A stretch of 64,000 nucleotides of DNA from JBQLZO01 sp052168315 (GCA_052168315.1 JBQLZO010000042.1:116362-180361); one strand, 5' to 3'; counted from the stretch's first letter, positions 8,725-17,875 are shown. Notes: generated by a model from the letters alone, not told the origin. Made by a program: numbers and translations.

Positions 8725-9147
8725 ATGAACATCACTTCCCGCATCACCCACGCATCCCTCACCGCGGCACTGCTCACACTCACCGCGTGCTCCGCGCTCC
8801 CCCGGATCACCGCCACCAACGACACCGCTGGCCCCGTCGATCTCCAGATCGCCACACCGCATCCGCCGCCCGGCACGATCCAATCTCCGACCGGCTACCA
8901 CCGCGTCATGCTCAAACCCGGCGAAACCTGGGACTCCCGTCGCGATGCACCAGACACCTTCGTCACCGACATCCCACCATGGGGCATCAGCGGCCAATGG
9001 GTCTTCATCGCCACCGCCCCCGACCTACTTCAAGGCCATCCACAAACCGCCGAAGCCCGCCTCCGTGCAACGAAGCCCACCACCCTGCGTATCGAAACCC
9101 ACAACAACTCCACCCTCACCATCACCCCCGAACCCGCCCACCCGTGA
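8725..9147 (+). CDS. Small hypothetical lipoprotein, first of a coupled trio
   Basis: I do not recognise a family. A 140-residue product begins MNITSRITHASLTAALLTLTAC, a signal peptide ending in a lipobox with Cys22. The mature part looks beta-rich, with TGYHRVMLKPGETWDSR and PWGISGQWVFIATAP, which suggests a single small beta-domain. The frame is open to 8578, but I prefer the ATG at 8725 because only it yields a proper signal peptide. The stop overlaps the next gene's GTG (GTGA). Confidence 0.65.
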   Translation: MNITSRITHASLTAALLTLTACSALPRITATNDTAGPVDLQIATPHPPPGTIQSPTGYHRVMLKPGETWDSRRDAPDTFVTDIPPWGISGQWVFIATAPDLLQGHPQTAEARLRATKPTTLRIETHNNSTLTITPEPAHP

Positions 9148-9485
9148 AACCCACAAGGCTTAACCCGAAGGTCCCCCGCATCCTCTGGGCGCCCATCTTC
9201 CTTGGCGGAATCGCCCTCGCCCTCTCCCAACTCACAGGCCTCAACATGGTCCCAACCATCGACCCCCGCCTCCGCGGGTCCTTGGAACCGCTCGTGACCC
9301 CCATCGGCGAAGGCCTCGCCGAACTGGCCATCGTGGCCGCCTACCTCTGGACACTCGGTGCCGTGCTCTACCTGCTGCTCGTCGTCCCCCTCTGCCTCTG
9401 CGCCCAGCAGATCCGCGACGACTTCAACGCAGCACACGCGCCTTCCCATCGCACCGACACCCAACAGCCAAGCACACGATCATGA
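9144..9485 (+). CDS. Small membrane protein, second of a coupled trio
   Basis: This 113-residue protein of unknown family has a hydrophobic segment near residues 13-32 (ILWAPIFLGGIALALSQL) and a second, longer one near 60-88 (LAELAIVAAYLWTLGAVLYLLL and on), so two transmembrane helices are likely. The C-terminus is polar. The GTG start overlaps the stop of the lipoprotein gene, and its own stop overlaps the next ATG. That tight coupling is the main evidence that it is real, because nothing else in it is diagnostic. Confidence 0.6.
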   Translation: MKPTRLNPKVPRILWAPIFLGGIALALSQLTGLNMVPTIDPRLRGSLEPLVTPIGEGLAELAIVAAYLWTLGAVLYLLLVVPLCLCAQQIRDDFNAAHAPSHRTDTQQPSTRS

Positions 9486-9850
9486 CCACAGCCACGCCCC
9501 GCCTACAGCGCGGAGCGAGCCGCCTCAACCCCAACATCCCCCGCTGGCTCGGCTGGGCGTTCTTCATCTTCATGGCCCAACTCATCCTCACATTCCTCGC
9601 CGTGCTCGTCGGCGGCAAGGCCGGCTTCGGTGCCATCTGGCTGCTCTGGCCCGGTCTGCCACAGGTGGTCTTCACCCTCGGCATCATTCCCAGCCATCTC
9701 ACCGATGAAATGCAGGCCCGCATGCTCTGGCGTCTCTTCGCCTGCATGTTCATCTACACCATCACGATCACTGCCTCCATCCGGCTCCTCATGCAGCCCG
9801 CCGCCAGGAACGCAGCCACACCTCCAACCAGCCAATCCCCGGACCCGTAA
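9482..9850 (+). CDS. Small membrane protein, third of a coupled trio
   Basis: The 122-residue protein has three predicted transmembrane helices (WLGWAFFIFMAQLILTFLA; AIWLLWPGLPQVVFTLGII; LWRLFACMFIYTITITASI) and a polar C-terminus. It shares the start RLNPNIPRWLGW with the RLNPKVPRILWAP of the preceding protein, so the two may be diverged paralogues. It starts within an ATGA overlap. With the upstream lipoprotein it forms an envelope module of unknown role. Confidence 0.6.
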   Translation: MTTATPRLQRGASRLNPNIPRWLGWAFFIFMAQLILTFLAVLVGGKAGFGAIWLLWPGLPQVVFTLGIIPSHLTDEMQARMLWRLFACMFIYTITITASIRLLMQPAARNAATPPTSQSPDP

Positions 9851-10134
9851 CCCGCGCATCCCCCCCGCGCTCCCCTCTCGCTCACGTCCCTCCCAGCCGC
9901 CGCCGCCCGAGCGGCACTCCATCAACCGCGCCCAAGCGTGTTATCACACCACCACAAGGCCCCTCACCGCCCAATTCCCGCATCCAACACCCGAATCACC
10001 CCGCAATCCGCAGGCAAACTCTTGGCGCACCTCCACCTCCGTTTAAACTCGAACCTCACGCAATCTCCCCGCACAAACCTCACACACGCGCGCCCACACC
10101 ACGCGCCAGCGCCATCAGGCAAAGGAACGAGCAC

Positions 10135-10872
10135 ATGACCCGCAACCATTCAATCGTCACCACCACCGCCACCGCCATCGCTGCGCTGGCCGCCCTCACC
10201 ACCGCCGCCCACGCCGGCACACCCCTCTTCCAGCCCGACTCGGCCACCGCCGGCAGCGAGTTCAACTCCTCATACGACATCGGCAACACCACCAACGGCT
10301 CCGGGCTCGAGCCCGACTTCTGCCCCGGCTCGCCCCACGCCACCTATGTCCAGCACAACCACTGGACCACCAAGTCCAACGCGCTCCCGGCCGGCACCGC
10401 CTTCGCCAACTTCTTCTTCGACAACGACACCACCATCGGAACCCTCCTGCTCTGGAACCACCGCTCCAACGGCGTCGCATCCGACCCCGGATACGCCGTC
10501 ACCGTCTTCGACCTCCGCTACTACGACGCCGACGATCAGGTCATCGAAGAATTCATCGGGCTCGAAGCCACCCCCAATGTCCTCACCGCCCAGGCCTACC
10601 GCGTCGGCCCGATCGATGGCGTCCGCCGCGTCGAGTTCGTCATCGTCGAGAACAACGGCTCCCAGTACACCGGCTTCGCCGAGATCGCCTTCTCCGCAGA
10701 ACGCTTCTGCACCGGCGACCTCAACAACGATGGCCTCGTCAACTCCGACGACCTCGGACTCCTCCTCGGCGCCTTCGGCACCGGCCCCGCCGGCGACCTC
10801 AACTGCGACGACCTCACCGACTCCGACGACCTCGGAATCCTCCTCAGCACCTTCGGAACAACCTGCGACTGA
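10135..10872 (+). CDS. Secreted protein with C-terminal dockerin-like domain
   Basis: It has a signal peptide (to about residue 27, ending TTAAHA). A beta-sandwich-like body of about 170 residues follows, then a tail with two tandem Ca-binding repeats of dockerin type I pattern: GDLNNDGLVNSDDLGLLLGAFG and GDLNCDDLTDSDDLGILLSTFG. Asp/Asn at EF-hand loop positions 1, 3, 5, 9 and 12 support calcium binding. The protein ends TTCD, with cysteines before and after the repeats. Planctomycetes attach such dockerin tails to many exported proteins. The body (NHRSNGVASDPGYAVTVFDLRYYD) is an unidentified adhesin- or lectin-like domain. The same tail recurs on the large protein at 19,533. Confidence 0.8.
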   Translation: MTRNHSIVTTTATAIAALAALTTAAHAGTPLFQPDSATAGSEFNSSYDIGNTTNGSGLEPDFCPGSPHATYVQHNHWTTKSNALPAGTAFANFFFDNDTTIGTLLLWNHRSNGVASDPGYAVTVFDLRYYDADDQVIEEFIGLEATPNVLTAQAYRVGPIDGVRRVEFVIVENNGSQYTGFAEIAFSAERFCTGDLNNDGLVNSDDLGLLLGAFGTGPAGDLNCDDLTDSDDLGILLSTFGTTCD

Positions 10873-10963
10873 TCCGCCCCGCGCCCCCGCGCCCCGATCT
10901 CCAGGCTCCCCGCCGCACCGCGCGACAACGCCCGGGGTGCGCCCGCACCCCTAACATCACCCC

Positions 10964-11656
10964 ATGCGATCCGCTCCCGCGATCATCACCGTCGCCATCC
11001 TCATACTCCTCGCCATCGCCGCCGCGCTCACCGCCGCCAACGCGCCGCGCCCGGCCGTCTGCATCACCTGCCGCGCCGAACTCCGCTCCTGGGTCGTCTC
11101 ACGACCGCACCCCGGCCGCCACCTCTTCGTCGACATCAAGTGCCCCGAGGGCTACGAACACCTCAACGACCGCGTCGAGTACACCTCCGCCGCACTCCGC
11201 CGCGACTACCAGCCCGTCCGCGACCGGCGCTTCACACCGCGCGTCGCACGCATGTCACGAGGCGGCATCCTCGTCCCGTACTTCGGCGATGTGAACGACA
11301 CACGACTCGAAGCCTTCTATGTCCTCACCCTCGAACAGGCCCAGTGCCTCCAGCGCGACCGCATGTTCTCGCAGCCCTACGAGCTCCTCGGCCCAAACAG
11401 CACCTCCGGGCTCATCGCCACCCTCGAAGACTGCGGATGCGATGTCCCGCAGCGCATCAAAGAGTCCGGCGGATGGTCCGGCGAGTTCCCCGGCGCCGAG
11501 TTCACCCCCGGCCCGGATCTCCCCGAGCCCCTCTGGGCCCGCTACGGCGTGCCAGACGGCCCCGACCCACTCGCCGAACCCGGATCGAGCGACCAACAGC
11601 CCGCAACACCGCTCACCCGCGAGCAGCGCGTCCACCGCATCATCGGCCGCGACTGA
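10964..11656 (+). CDS. Hypothetical exported protein
   Basis: I recognise no family. The 230-residue product opens with an uncleaved or signal-type hydrophobic helix (IITVAILILLAIAAALTAA), followed by VCITCRAELRSW with a CxxC pair. A globular region comes next, with two more Cys-containing segments (LEQAQCLQRDRMF and ATLEDCGCDVPQRI). The C-terminal 60 residues are Pro/Gly-rich and polar. It is probably periplasmic or membrane-anchored. Its last 17 bases overlap the end of the convergent acetyltransferase gene. Confidence 0.6.
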   Translation: MRSAPAIITVAILILLAIAAALTAANAPRPAVCITCRAELRSWVVSRPHPGRHLFVDIKCPEGYEHLNDRVEYTSAALRRDYQPVRDRRFTPRVARMSRGGILVPYFGDVNDTRLEAFYVLTLEQAQCLQRDRMFSQPYELLGPNSTSGLIATLEDCGCDVPQRIKESGGWSGEFPGAEFTPGPDLPEPLWARYGVPDGPDPLAEPGSSDQQPATPLTREQRVHRIIGRD

Positions 11657-12191
11657 CCCCATCCGCGCCCAGCACAAAGCCCAACACCCCCAGCGCCGCG
11701 TACTTCCCGAACCGCGCCCGCGTCACACCCTCGCCCGGCACCTGCGAGAATCCAATCTTCTCCAGCACACGCACCGACGCATCGTTCCCCGGCTTCACCA
11801 CCGCGATCAGCTCCCGCAGCCCCACCACGCCGAACGCATGGTCCCGCGCCGCCGAGCCCGCCTCCGTCGCGTACCCCTTGCCCCAGTGCGCGCATCCGAG
11901 CCGATACCCAAGCTCCACCGATCCCTCGGACTCGGGCACCGGAATCAACCCGCAGTCCCCGATCACCTCCCCCGTCGCCCGCTCCACGCACACCAGAAAC
12001 GAGAACCCGCGCTCCCGCTCGTACCCCATCAGCCGCTCGATCCGACGCCGCGTCTCGTCCAGGTCCGCCGCCGCCCCGATCCCGATGTGCCGCATCGCCT
12101 CCGGATCCCCGTACACACCGTGAAGCGCGGGCGCATCCTGTTCGGTCATGGAGCGCAGCACCAGCCTCGGCGTGTGGATCTCGATCGGCAT
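11640..12191 (-). CDS. GNAT family N-acetyltransferase (RimJ/RimL-like)
   Basis: It is a 183-residue acetyltransferase of the RimJ/RimL branch: it opens IEIHTPRLVLRSMTEQDAPAL, then SFLVCVERATGEVIGDCGLIPV, ELGYRLGCAHWGKGYATEA (the acetyl-CoA phosphate loop), and SVRVLEKIGFSQVPGEG. I start at the ATG at 12191 (MPIEIHTPR); a TTG at 12203 would add four residues. The substrate is unknown; family members modify protein N-termini or small molecules. It is convergent with the exported protein gene at 10,964. Confidence 0.85.
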   Translation of the reverse strand: MPIEIHTPRLVLRSMTEQDAPALHGVYGDPEAMRHIGIGAAADLDETRRRIERLMGYERERGFSFLVCVERATGEVIGDCGLIPVPESEGSVELGYRLGCAHWGKGYATEAGSAARDHAFGVVGLRELIAVVKPGNDASVRVLEKIGFSQVPGEGVTRARFGKYAALGVLGFVLGADGVSRGR

Positions 12192-12316
12192 GCCGCGATT
12201 CAATCCCCGATCCCGCGTCCGGGGAAGGCCATCGCCCCATCGGCGGTACGATGCGATCCCATGGGCCTCCCACGAGCGCCCACCCTATCCAACACATCCC
12301 ACCCGGAGGCACCCAC

Positions 12317-13864
12317 ATGAGCACCGCCACCCCCGAAGCGCCCACCCTGAACATCGACTCCAAGCCCTACGCGGCCCTGTGCGCCTCCATGCGCGAGACC
12401 GGCATCCTCAGGTCCATGCGCTCCCTCATGGGCTGGGACCAGGAAACCATGATGCCATCCAAAGGCGCCGACCTCCGCGCCGACCAGCTCGAAACCATCT
12501 CCGCGCTCATCCACGAGAAGTCCACCAGCCCCGCCCTCGGCGACCTCATCGCCGCCTGCGAGGCCGACGCCGCCGTCCAGGGCGACGACGCCGCCCGCGC
12601 CAATGTCCGAGAGATGCGCCGCGACTACGACAAGGCCACCAAGCTCCCGCCCGACCTCGTCCGGGAGATCGCCCGCATCGCCTCCAAGGCCATGCACGCG
12701 TGGAAGGGCGCCCGCGCCAACAACGACTTCGAGGCCTTCCGCCCCTGGCTCGAGCAGGTCATCACCCTCAACCGCCGCAAGGCCGAGTGCTACGGCATCC
12801 CATCCCACGGCAAGGAACTCTTCGACGCGCTCATGGACGAGTACGAGCCCGGCATGACCGCCGCCCGCACCAGCGAGATCTTCACCCCCCTCCGCGCGTT
12901 CACCGTCGAGCTGCTCGAGAAAGTCAAGAACGCCAAACCCGCCGACCAGTCCCCCGCCGAGATCGTCACCCCCATCGCCGGACAGAAGGCCTTCGCCCGC
13001 TTCGTCGCCGAACGATTCGGATTCGACTTCGACGCCGGACGCATGGACGACTCCACCCATCCCTTCTGCGAGACCGTCGGCCCCGGCGATGTCCGGCTCA
13101 CCAACCGCTACCGCGACAACGGCTGGGCCGATGCCCTCTCCTCCGGCACCCACGAAGCGGGCCACGGCCTGTACGAACAGGGCCTCCCCACCGAACACTT
13201 CGGCACGCCGCTCGGCGATGCCGTCTCGCTCGGCATCCACGAGAGCCAGTCACGCATGTGGGAGAACATGGTCGCGCGCTCCAAGCCATTCTGGGAATGG
13301 GCGCTCCCGCACGCTAAGGAACTCATGGGCCCCGCCCTCAAGAACCTCACGCCCGAACAGATCTTCAAGGCCGACAATGTCGTCCGACCAAGCTTCATCC
13401 GCGTCGAGGCCGACGAGGTCACCTACAACCTCCACATCATGCTCCGCTTCGACCTCGAACGCGCCATGATCTCCGGCGACCTGCACGCCAAGGACCTCCC
13501 GGGCGTCTGGAACGACCGCATGAAGTCAGACTTCGGGCTCGATGTCCCCGAACCCAGCAAGGGCTGCCTCCAGGACATCCACTGGTCCATGAGCGCCGTC
13601 GGATACTTCGCCACCTACACCTTCGGAAACCTCTACGCCGCACAGTTCTGGGAAGCCATCGCCGAAGCGCTCCCCAACCGCACAGACCTGGTCGCCCGCG
13701 GCGAGTTCGCCCCCATCCTCGAATGGGTCCGCGAGCACATCCACCAGCACGGCCGCCGATACACCGCCGCCCAGCTCTGCGAACGCGCCACCGGCAAGCC
13801 GCTCTCCTCCGAACCCCTCATGCGACACCTCTCGGCCAAGGTCAACGCCGTCTACGGCGTGTGA
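12317..13864 (+). CDS. M32 family metallocarboxypeptidase (Taq/thermostable carboxypeptidase)
   Basis: It removes C-terminal amino acids from peptides, in the cytoplasm. The 515-residue protein shows the M32 zinc site HEAGH with flanking SSGTHEAGHGLYEQG, the downstream HESQSRMWEN, and the family's early MGWDQETMMPSKGADLRADQ. The conserved region near the end is DIHWSMSAVGYFATYTFGNLYAAQFW. Family length is about 500 residues. The ATG at 12317 is preceded by CGGAGG at 12304-12309. It is monocistronic and diverges from the GNAT gene. Confidence 0.93.
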   Translation: MSTATPEAPTLNIDSKPYAALCASMRETGILRSMRSLMGWDQETMMPSKGADLRADQLETISALIHEKSTSPALGDLIAACEADAAVQGDDAARANVREMRRDYDKATKLPPDLVREIARIASKAMHAWKGARANNDFEAFRPWLEQVITLNRRKAECYGIPSHGKELFDALMDEYEPGMTAARTSEIFTPLRAFTVELLEKVKNAKPADQSPAEIVTPIAGQKAFARFVAERFGFDFDAGRMDDSTHPFCETVGPGDVRLTNRYRDNGWADALSSGTHEAGHGLYEQGLPTEHFGTPLGDAVSLGIHESQSRMWENMVARSKPFWEWALPHAKELMGPALKNLTPEQIFKADNVVRPSFIRVEADEVTYNLHIMLRFDLERAMISGDLHAKDLPGVWNDRMKSDFGLDVPEPSKGCLQDIHWSMSAVGYFATYTFGNLYAAQFWEAIAEALPNRTDLVARGEFAPILEWVREHIHQHGRRYTAAQLCERATGKPLSSEPLMRHLSAKVNAVYGV

Positions 13865-14002
13865 CCCGACCATCCGAAGCAGTTCAGAGTCACTCGGGAT
13901 GCCGAAGCAAACCCCCGCCGACGCGCTCAACCCACCAACCCGCACCCCGACCCGCACCCGCAAGCGTGGAGGGGATTCGGAGGGGGAGCTGGGGGGGGGA
14001 AA

Positions 14003-14065
14003 GAGCCGGCCCGCCTTTCGCGCGCCGGGCATCGTGGGGCACGGGCGGTCGAGGCGGGCCGGCTC
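14003..14065. terminator. Perfect 14-bp inverted repeat between convergent genes
   Basis: GAGCCGGCCCGCCT (14003-14016) pairs exactly with AGGCGGGCCGGCTC (14052-14065) across a 35-base loop. It lies between the M32 gene and the convergent CHRD gene, so a bidirectional transcription stop is likely, although no T-run is present. A G-rich tract (about 13,968-14,000) precedes it. The 13,865-14,165 gap otherwise holds no gene. Confidence 0.55.
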
Positions 14066-14165
14066 GTCGTGGCCTGGAGATCGGTCGCTCGTGGACCGCT
14101 CCGGTCTCTGTCTCTCTCCCCCGTGCGCCCAGGCCCCCGCGATCTCGGCGATCGAACAATCCGGC

Positions 14166-14699
14166 TCAGCGCTCACGCCGACGCCGACGCATCACACCAA
14201 CCCCCAGACCCAGCGCGCCAAGTCCCACAGCCCCGGGCGCCGGCACCACACCGATCTGCCCGCGCACCTCCCCACCCGGGAACGCCGTGGTGTGGAAGTT
14301 CGCGTACAGCCCCTCGTTGAACAACGCATCCACATCCGAAGCCGCCAGCCCGGACCACACAGCGCTCCCGCTTAACGCCCAGGTCCCATCCGGGTTGTTG
14401 AACCCGAACAGCACCGGCCCATTGCCCCCCGCCGGCCCGAGATGGATGTGAGCGCCGGGTGAAGATGGCATCCCCAGCAGCTCATCCGTGATCGACCACG
14501 AGAACGAGAAGGTGTTCGCCCCCGCGTCATAGATCCCCGTGAGCGACCCGGTGGCCGGCGAGCCGTTCGGAGGCACCTGCTGCTGCGCGTTGATCTGGGC
14601 CTCGAACAGCGTCGTCTGTGCGAACGACGAAGCGCTGAACGCCAGCGCTGCGCCCGCCGCGGCAAGAAGAACGATCGTGCGTGGGTGGCCGGTCTGCAT
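14166..14699 (-). CDS. CHRD-domain protein with PEP-CTERM-like tail
   Basis: The 177-residue protein has a signal peptide (to about residue 28, SASSFAQ). A CHRD domain follows: FEAQINAQQQVPPNGSPATG, GAHIHLGPAGGNGPVLF and YANFHTTAFPGGEVRGQI, where the paired HIH and H...GGEVRGQI are the family hallmark. The tail is VPAPGAVGLGALGLGVG followed by MRRRRRER, which is a PEP-CTERM-type sorting signal: PxPGA motif, hydrophobic helix, basic end. Such tails are processed by exosortase; none is encoded here. The function of CHRD is not established. Confidence 0.85.
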   Translation of the reverse strand: MQTGHPRTIVLLAAAGAALAFSASSFAQTTLFEAQINAQQQVPPNGSPATGSLTGIYDAGANTFSFSWSITDELLGMPSSPGAHIHLGPAGGNGPVLFGFNNPDGTWALSGSAVWSGLAASDVDALFNEGLYANFHTTAFPGGEVRGQIGVVPAPGAVGLGALGLGVGVMRRRRRER

Positions 14700-14824
14700 G
14701 TCTGACTCCTCAAAGGGAAAGTGGAAATGTGTCCGCCACGATGGAAAGGGCGCGTGCCCGTGCGAACGCGCACGCCCCTGGGCTTCGATGTCGCTTCATG
14801 CGCCCGTGGAACCGCATGCCCGGA

Positions 14825-15703
14825 TCAGCGCCGACGCCGACGCGCAGCGCCCAGCGCGACGATCGCCATCGCCCCCGCAGCGCCCGGCCCGGGCACCACC
14901 GCGATCGACGACACGAACGCCCCGCCGCCGATCTCGCCGATGGCAAACGCCTGACCCGTGCTCAGATCGATCGTCCAGAAGGTCGACTTCGACAGCGCCG
15001 CGTCCATCACGGCCGCGTACGCCACGCCCGATGAGCCGGAGATGTCAAAGCCCACATTGTCGTTCAGGTCCACGCCCAGCGGACCCACCGTGCCGAGCGT
15101 CCCCGCGCTGTTCGCCTGCGTCACGAGGATGTCCAGGTTCGTGTCGATCCCGTACAGCTGCGTCATCGTCGAACCGGCGAAGCTGTTCGTGTACGCCGAC
15201 CCCACGACATTCGGGTTCGCACCCTCGTTCGCATCGCCCGGGCCGTAGAACAACGGCGTCACCATCGTCGACGAACCCGTGTCCGGGTTCAGCACCAGGT
15301 TCTGGTCCGCATCGGAAACCACCCGGATGCGATCGATCGTCGGGTTGAAATCGAACCCGAACCGCGACCCGTTCAGCGCGTTCCCGAACGGACCGCCGAT
15401 CGCCGTGGCCACCCCCGTCCCAGTGTCGATCGAATACAGCCGGCTCGTGCTCCCCAGCGCGTACAGCATGCCATCGGCCGGGCGGAAGTCGATCCCGCGG
15501 ATGATCTCGTTCTGCTGAAGCCCCGAGATCGCCCGCCCGGAGAGAATCGTCTCCGGCGCGTTCGAGTTGAAGGTGATCAGGTCCTGCGTGTCAGTCACGC
15601 CATAAATCAGTTCCGCGCCGGCGGCCGATCCCGCCGCCCCGATCGCCAGGGCCACGGTGAACGATGACAGACTGACAGCGCGCGCACGATTCGTACGGGT
15701 CAT
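14825..15703 (-). CDS. DUF4394 beta-propeller-like protein with PEP-CTERM-like tail
   Basis: The 292-residue exported protein has a signal peptide (VALAIGAAGSAAGA). A DUF4394 body begins LIYGVTDTQDLITFNSNAPE and includes GIDFRPADGMLYALGSTSRLYSID and FGFDFNPTIDRIRVVSDADQN. The tail VVPGPGAAGAMAIVALGAARRRRR matches the CHRD protein next door. I start at the ATG at 15703, which has AGGAGAG just upstream; the frame is open to 16189 but crosses the next gene's promoter. DUF4394 proteins look like repeats of short strands with unknown ligand. The shared tail suggests that both proteins go through the same sorting machinery. Confidence 0.85.
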   Translation of the reverse strand: MTRTNRARAVSLSSFTVALAIGAAGSAAGAELIYGVTDTQDLITFNSNAPETILSGRAISGLQQNEIIRGIDFRPADGMLYALGSTSRLYSIDTGTGVATAIGGPFGNALNGSRFGFDFNPTIDRIRVVSDADQNLVLNPDTGSSTMVTPLFYGPGDANEGANPNVVGSAYTNSFAGSTMTQLYGIDTNLDILVTQANSAGTLGTVGPLGVDLNDNVGFDISGSSGVAYAAVMDAALSKSTFWTIDLSTGQAFAIGEIGGGAFVSSIAVVPGPGAAGAMAIVALGAARRRRR

Positions 15704-15950
15704 GGGTCTCTCCTGCTTGTTGGAGTGCGTGCGAACGACAACCCGGCCCCACGACGCCGGGGGTTCAGACGGGACATCGGTCGCGTGCCCCACAGGCGCT
15801 TCCGCCCGTCGGGGCACCCCTCCTTCGGAACCCGAACCCGATCGGTTTTTCGTGGTCCCCGGATTCCTGGTGTAGACTCGCAGGCCCGCATGGGGTGTTC
15901 TGCCCCACCAGCGCCCCCGTAGCCGTGTTCTTGAGAGGATCCAACGGATC

Positions 15951-16571
15951 GTGCCCGCGTACCTGCAGCGCATCTCGGCCGGCGATGAATCGGCCGTGGC
16001 CGGGTGCGTCGATGAGTACGGCGGGCTCGTCTGGCGACTCGCGTGCCGGTACCTCAGCCGCGCACCCGGCGAGGTCGAGGATGCCGTCCAGGAGATCTTC
16101 GTCGAGGTCTGGCGCATGGCCGCCCGCTTCGATCCGGCCCGGGGCAGCGAAGCCGCCTTCATCGCCACCATCGCGCACCGACGCCTCATCGATCACCAGC
16201 GCCGGCTCCGCACCCGCTTCATGCCATCGCTCGACGCCATCGGCGCCGAACCGGGTGCCGACACCGCGGCATCCCGATCCGACAACCCGCCCGACTGCCT
16301 CCGCGAGGCCGTCGTCCGGCACGACCTCTCCCTCGTCTCCGAAGCCTTCGACAGGCTCCCCGACGACGAACGCCACGCGCTCTGGATGTCCATCCACAAC
16401 GGCCTCAGCCACCGGCAGATCGCCGAAGCAACTCGCTCGCCCATCGGAACCGTCAAGACGCGCCTCCGCCGCGGACTCCTCCGCATGTACGACCTCGTCG
16501 CCGGCGTCGCCGCAACGGGCCACCCCGATGGCTCGCCCCGCGTGCCCGCCGAACCGGGAGGTGGATCATGA
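15951..16571 (+). CDS. ECF-type RNA polymerase sigma factor
   Basis: This is a 206-residue sigma-70 family protein with regions 2 and 4 only. Region 2 is LVWRLACRYLSRAPGEVEDAVQEIFVEVW, which binds the -10 element and the polymerase coiled coil. Region 4 is SEAFDRLPDDERHALWMSIHNGLSHRQIAEATRSPIGTVKTRLRRGLLRM, a helix-turn-helix for the -35 element. It begins with GTG. The stop overlaps the ATG of the anti-sigma gene. Because the pair sits upstream of a peroxidase, an envelope or oxidative stress regulon is a reasonable guess, not shown. Confidence 0.9.
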   Translation: MPAYLQRISAGDESAVAGCVDEYGGLVWRLACRYLSRAPGEVEDAVQEIFVEVWRMAARFDPARGSEAAFIATIAHRRLIDHQRRLRTRFMPSLDAIGAEPGADTAASRSDNPPDCLREAVVRHDLSLVSEAFDRLPDDERHALWMSIHNGLSHRQIAEATRSPIGTVKTRLRRGLLRMYDLVAGVAATGHPDGSPRVPAEPGGGS

Positions 16572-17848
16572 ACGAACCACTGACCCGCGAGCAGCACGAA
16601 CGCCTGCGAGAGCTGCTCGCCGATGCGCAGTTCGACGCCCTCGCGCCCGACGAACAGGGCGAACTCGAAGCCCTCCTCGAACGCGCCGACACCGCGCCCG
16701 ACCTCGGCGCCATCCTCGCCGATGCGCTGCTCGCCTTCGACGCGGCCGACGACGAGGCATCACCGCAGTCCAACACCGCACGCCCGCTCCTGCCCTCCGA
16801 AACCCGCGAACGCCTCGTCGCCCAGGGCCGCCGAGCGCTCCGCGATCCCCGCGCCATCGACACACAAACCCGGGCAACTCCCGACAACACCACCCGATCG
16901 GACGCCCACACGCCCGCGCCCGTGGCAGCGCCGCCCCACCACCGCGCCACCACCACCGACACCGGCGAGCCAAAGCCGATCCGCCGATCGTTCTGGTCCC
17001 ACCCGGCCGCGCTCGCCCTGGCCGCCTGCCTCGCGCTGGTCGCCGGTATCGCCGCGCTCGCCATCGTCCGCGCCCAGGAGTCCCAGCGCCTCGCCGAGCA
17101 GAACGCCCAGCTCGCCGATGACAACGAACGACTCGCCGACGAGAGAGCCACCGAACTCGCCGAGGCCGAATCCGCCCTCGAAGCCTCGCGCCAGAGCATC
17201 GCTGCGCTCGAAGCACAGGTCGTCGAGAACCGCGCCATCATCGCCCGCGCCAACGAACGCGTCGAGGCGCTCACCCAGAGCCTCGCCGAGGCCGACGACA
17301 CCGTCCGCGAGCGCGAGGGCGAGATCGCCCGCCTCGCAGAACGTGAGGTCGAACTCGCCGCACGACTCGCGGCGGCCACCGAAGACCTCGACGCCGCAAG
17401 ACTCACCATCGCCCGCTACGAGGCCCCCGAAGACCCCGCCGTCCTCGCCGAGAACCGCCGCAAACTCCTCGAAGTTCCCGGCACCGTCCGCATGGCATGG
17501 TCGCCATTCGACCTCCCCGACGCCCCCGCAGAGCAGCGCGAGGTCACCGGCGATGTCGTCTGGAACGATGAACTCGAAACCGGGTACCTCCGCTTCGTCG
17601 GCCTCGATGTCAACGACCCCAACATCGAGCAGTACCAGGTCTGGGTCATCGACGAACGAGGCATGGAACAAAAAGTCTCCGGCGGCGTGTTCAACGCCAC
17701 CGCCGAGGGCGAGGTCATCGTCCCCATCGAGCCCGGCATCCCCGTCGGCCGCGTCGCCCTCTTCGCCATCACCGTCGAGAACCCGGGAGGAACCTGGGTC
17801 CCGAACCTCGAGCGCCGCGTCGTCGTCGCGCCGCGCGAAGAGGGCTGA
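16568..17848 (+). CDS. Membrane anti-sigma factor with RskA-like C-terminal domain and coiled coil
   Basis: The 426-residue protein begins with an N-terminal region (about 1-150) that contacts the sigma factor in this class. One transmembrane helix follows (AALALAACLALVAGIAALAIV, near residues 145-165). Next is a coiled coil of about 110 residues rich in Glu, Ala, Leu and Arg (AEQNAQLADDNERLADERA and on to about 280). The C-terminal domain has YQVWVIDERGMEQKVSGGVFNA and VAITVENPGG-type strands, typical of anti-sigma-K (RskA). The ATG overlaps the sigma stop by 4 bases. The coiled coil between membrane and sensor is longer than usual. Confidence 0.82.
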   Translation: MNEPLTREQHERLRELLADAQFDALAPDEQGELEALLERADTAPDLGAILADALLAFDAADDEASPQSNTARPLLPSETRERLVAQGRRALRDPRAIDTQTRATPDNTTRSDAHTPAPVAAPPHHRATTTDTGEPKPIRRSFWSHPAALALAACLALVAGIAALAIVRAQESQRLAEQNAQLADDNERLADERATELAEAESALEASRQSIAALEAQVVENRAIIARANERVEALTQSLAEADDTVREREGEIARLAEREVELAARLAAATEDLDAARLTIARYEAPEDPAVLAENRRKLLEVPGTVRMAWSPFDLPDAPAEQREVTGDVVWNDELETGYLRFVGLDVNDPNIEQYQVWVIDERGMEQKVSGGVFNATAEGEVIVPIEPGIPVGRVALFAITVENPGGTWVPNLERRVVVAPREEG

Positions 17849-17875
17849 TCACCCCCGCGCGCTCTACTGTCGTCC

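Noticed and set aside
13968..14002. G-rich patch as a second contig junction
   Set aside because: Genes on both sides (M32, CHRD) have the same planctomycete character and both are intact.
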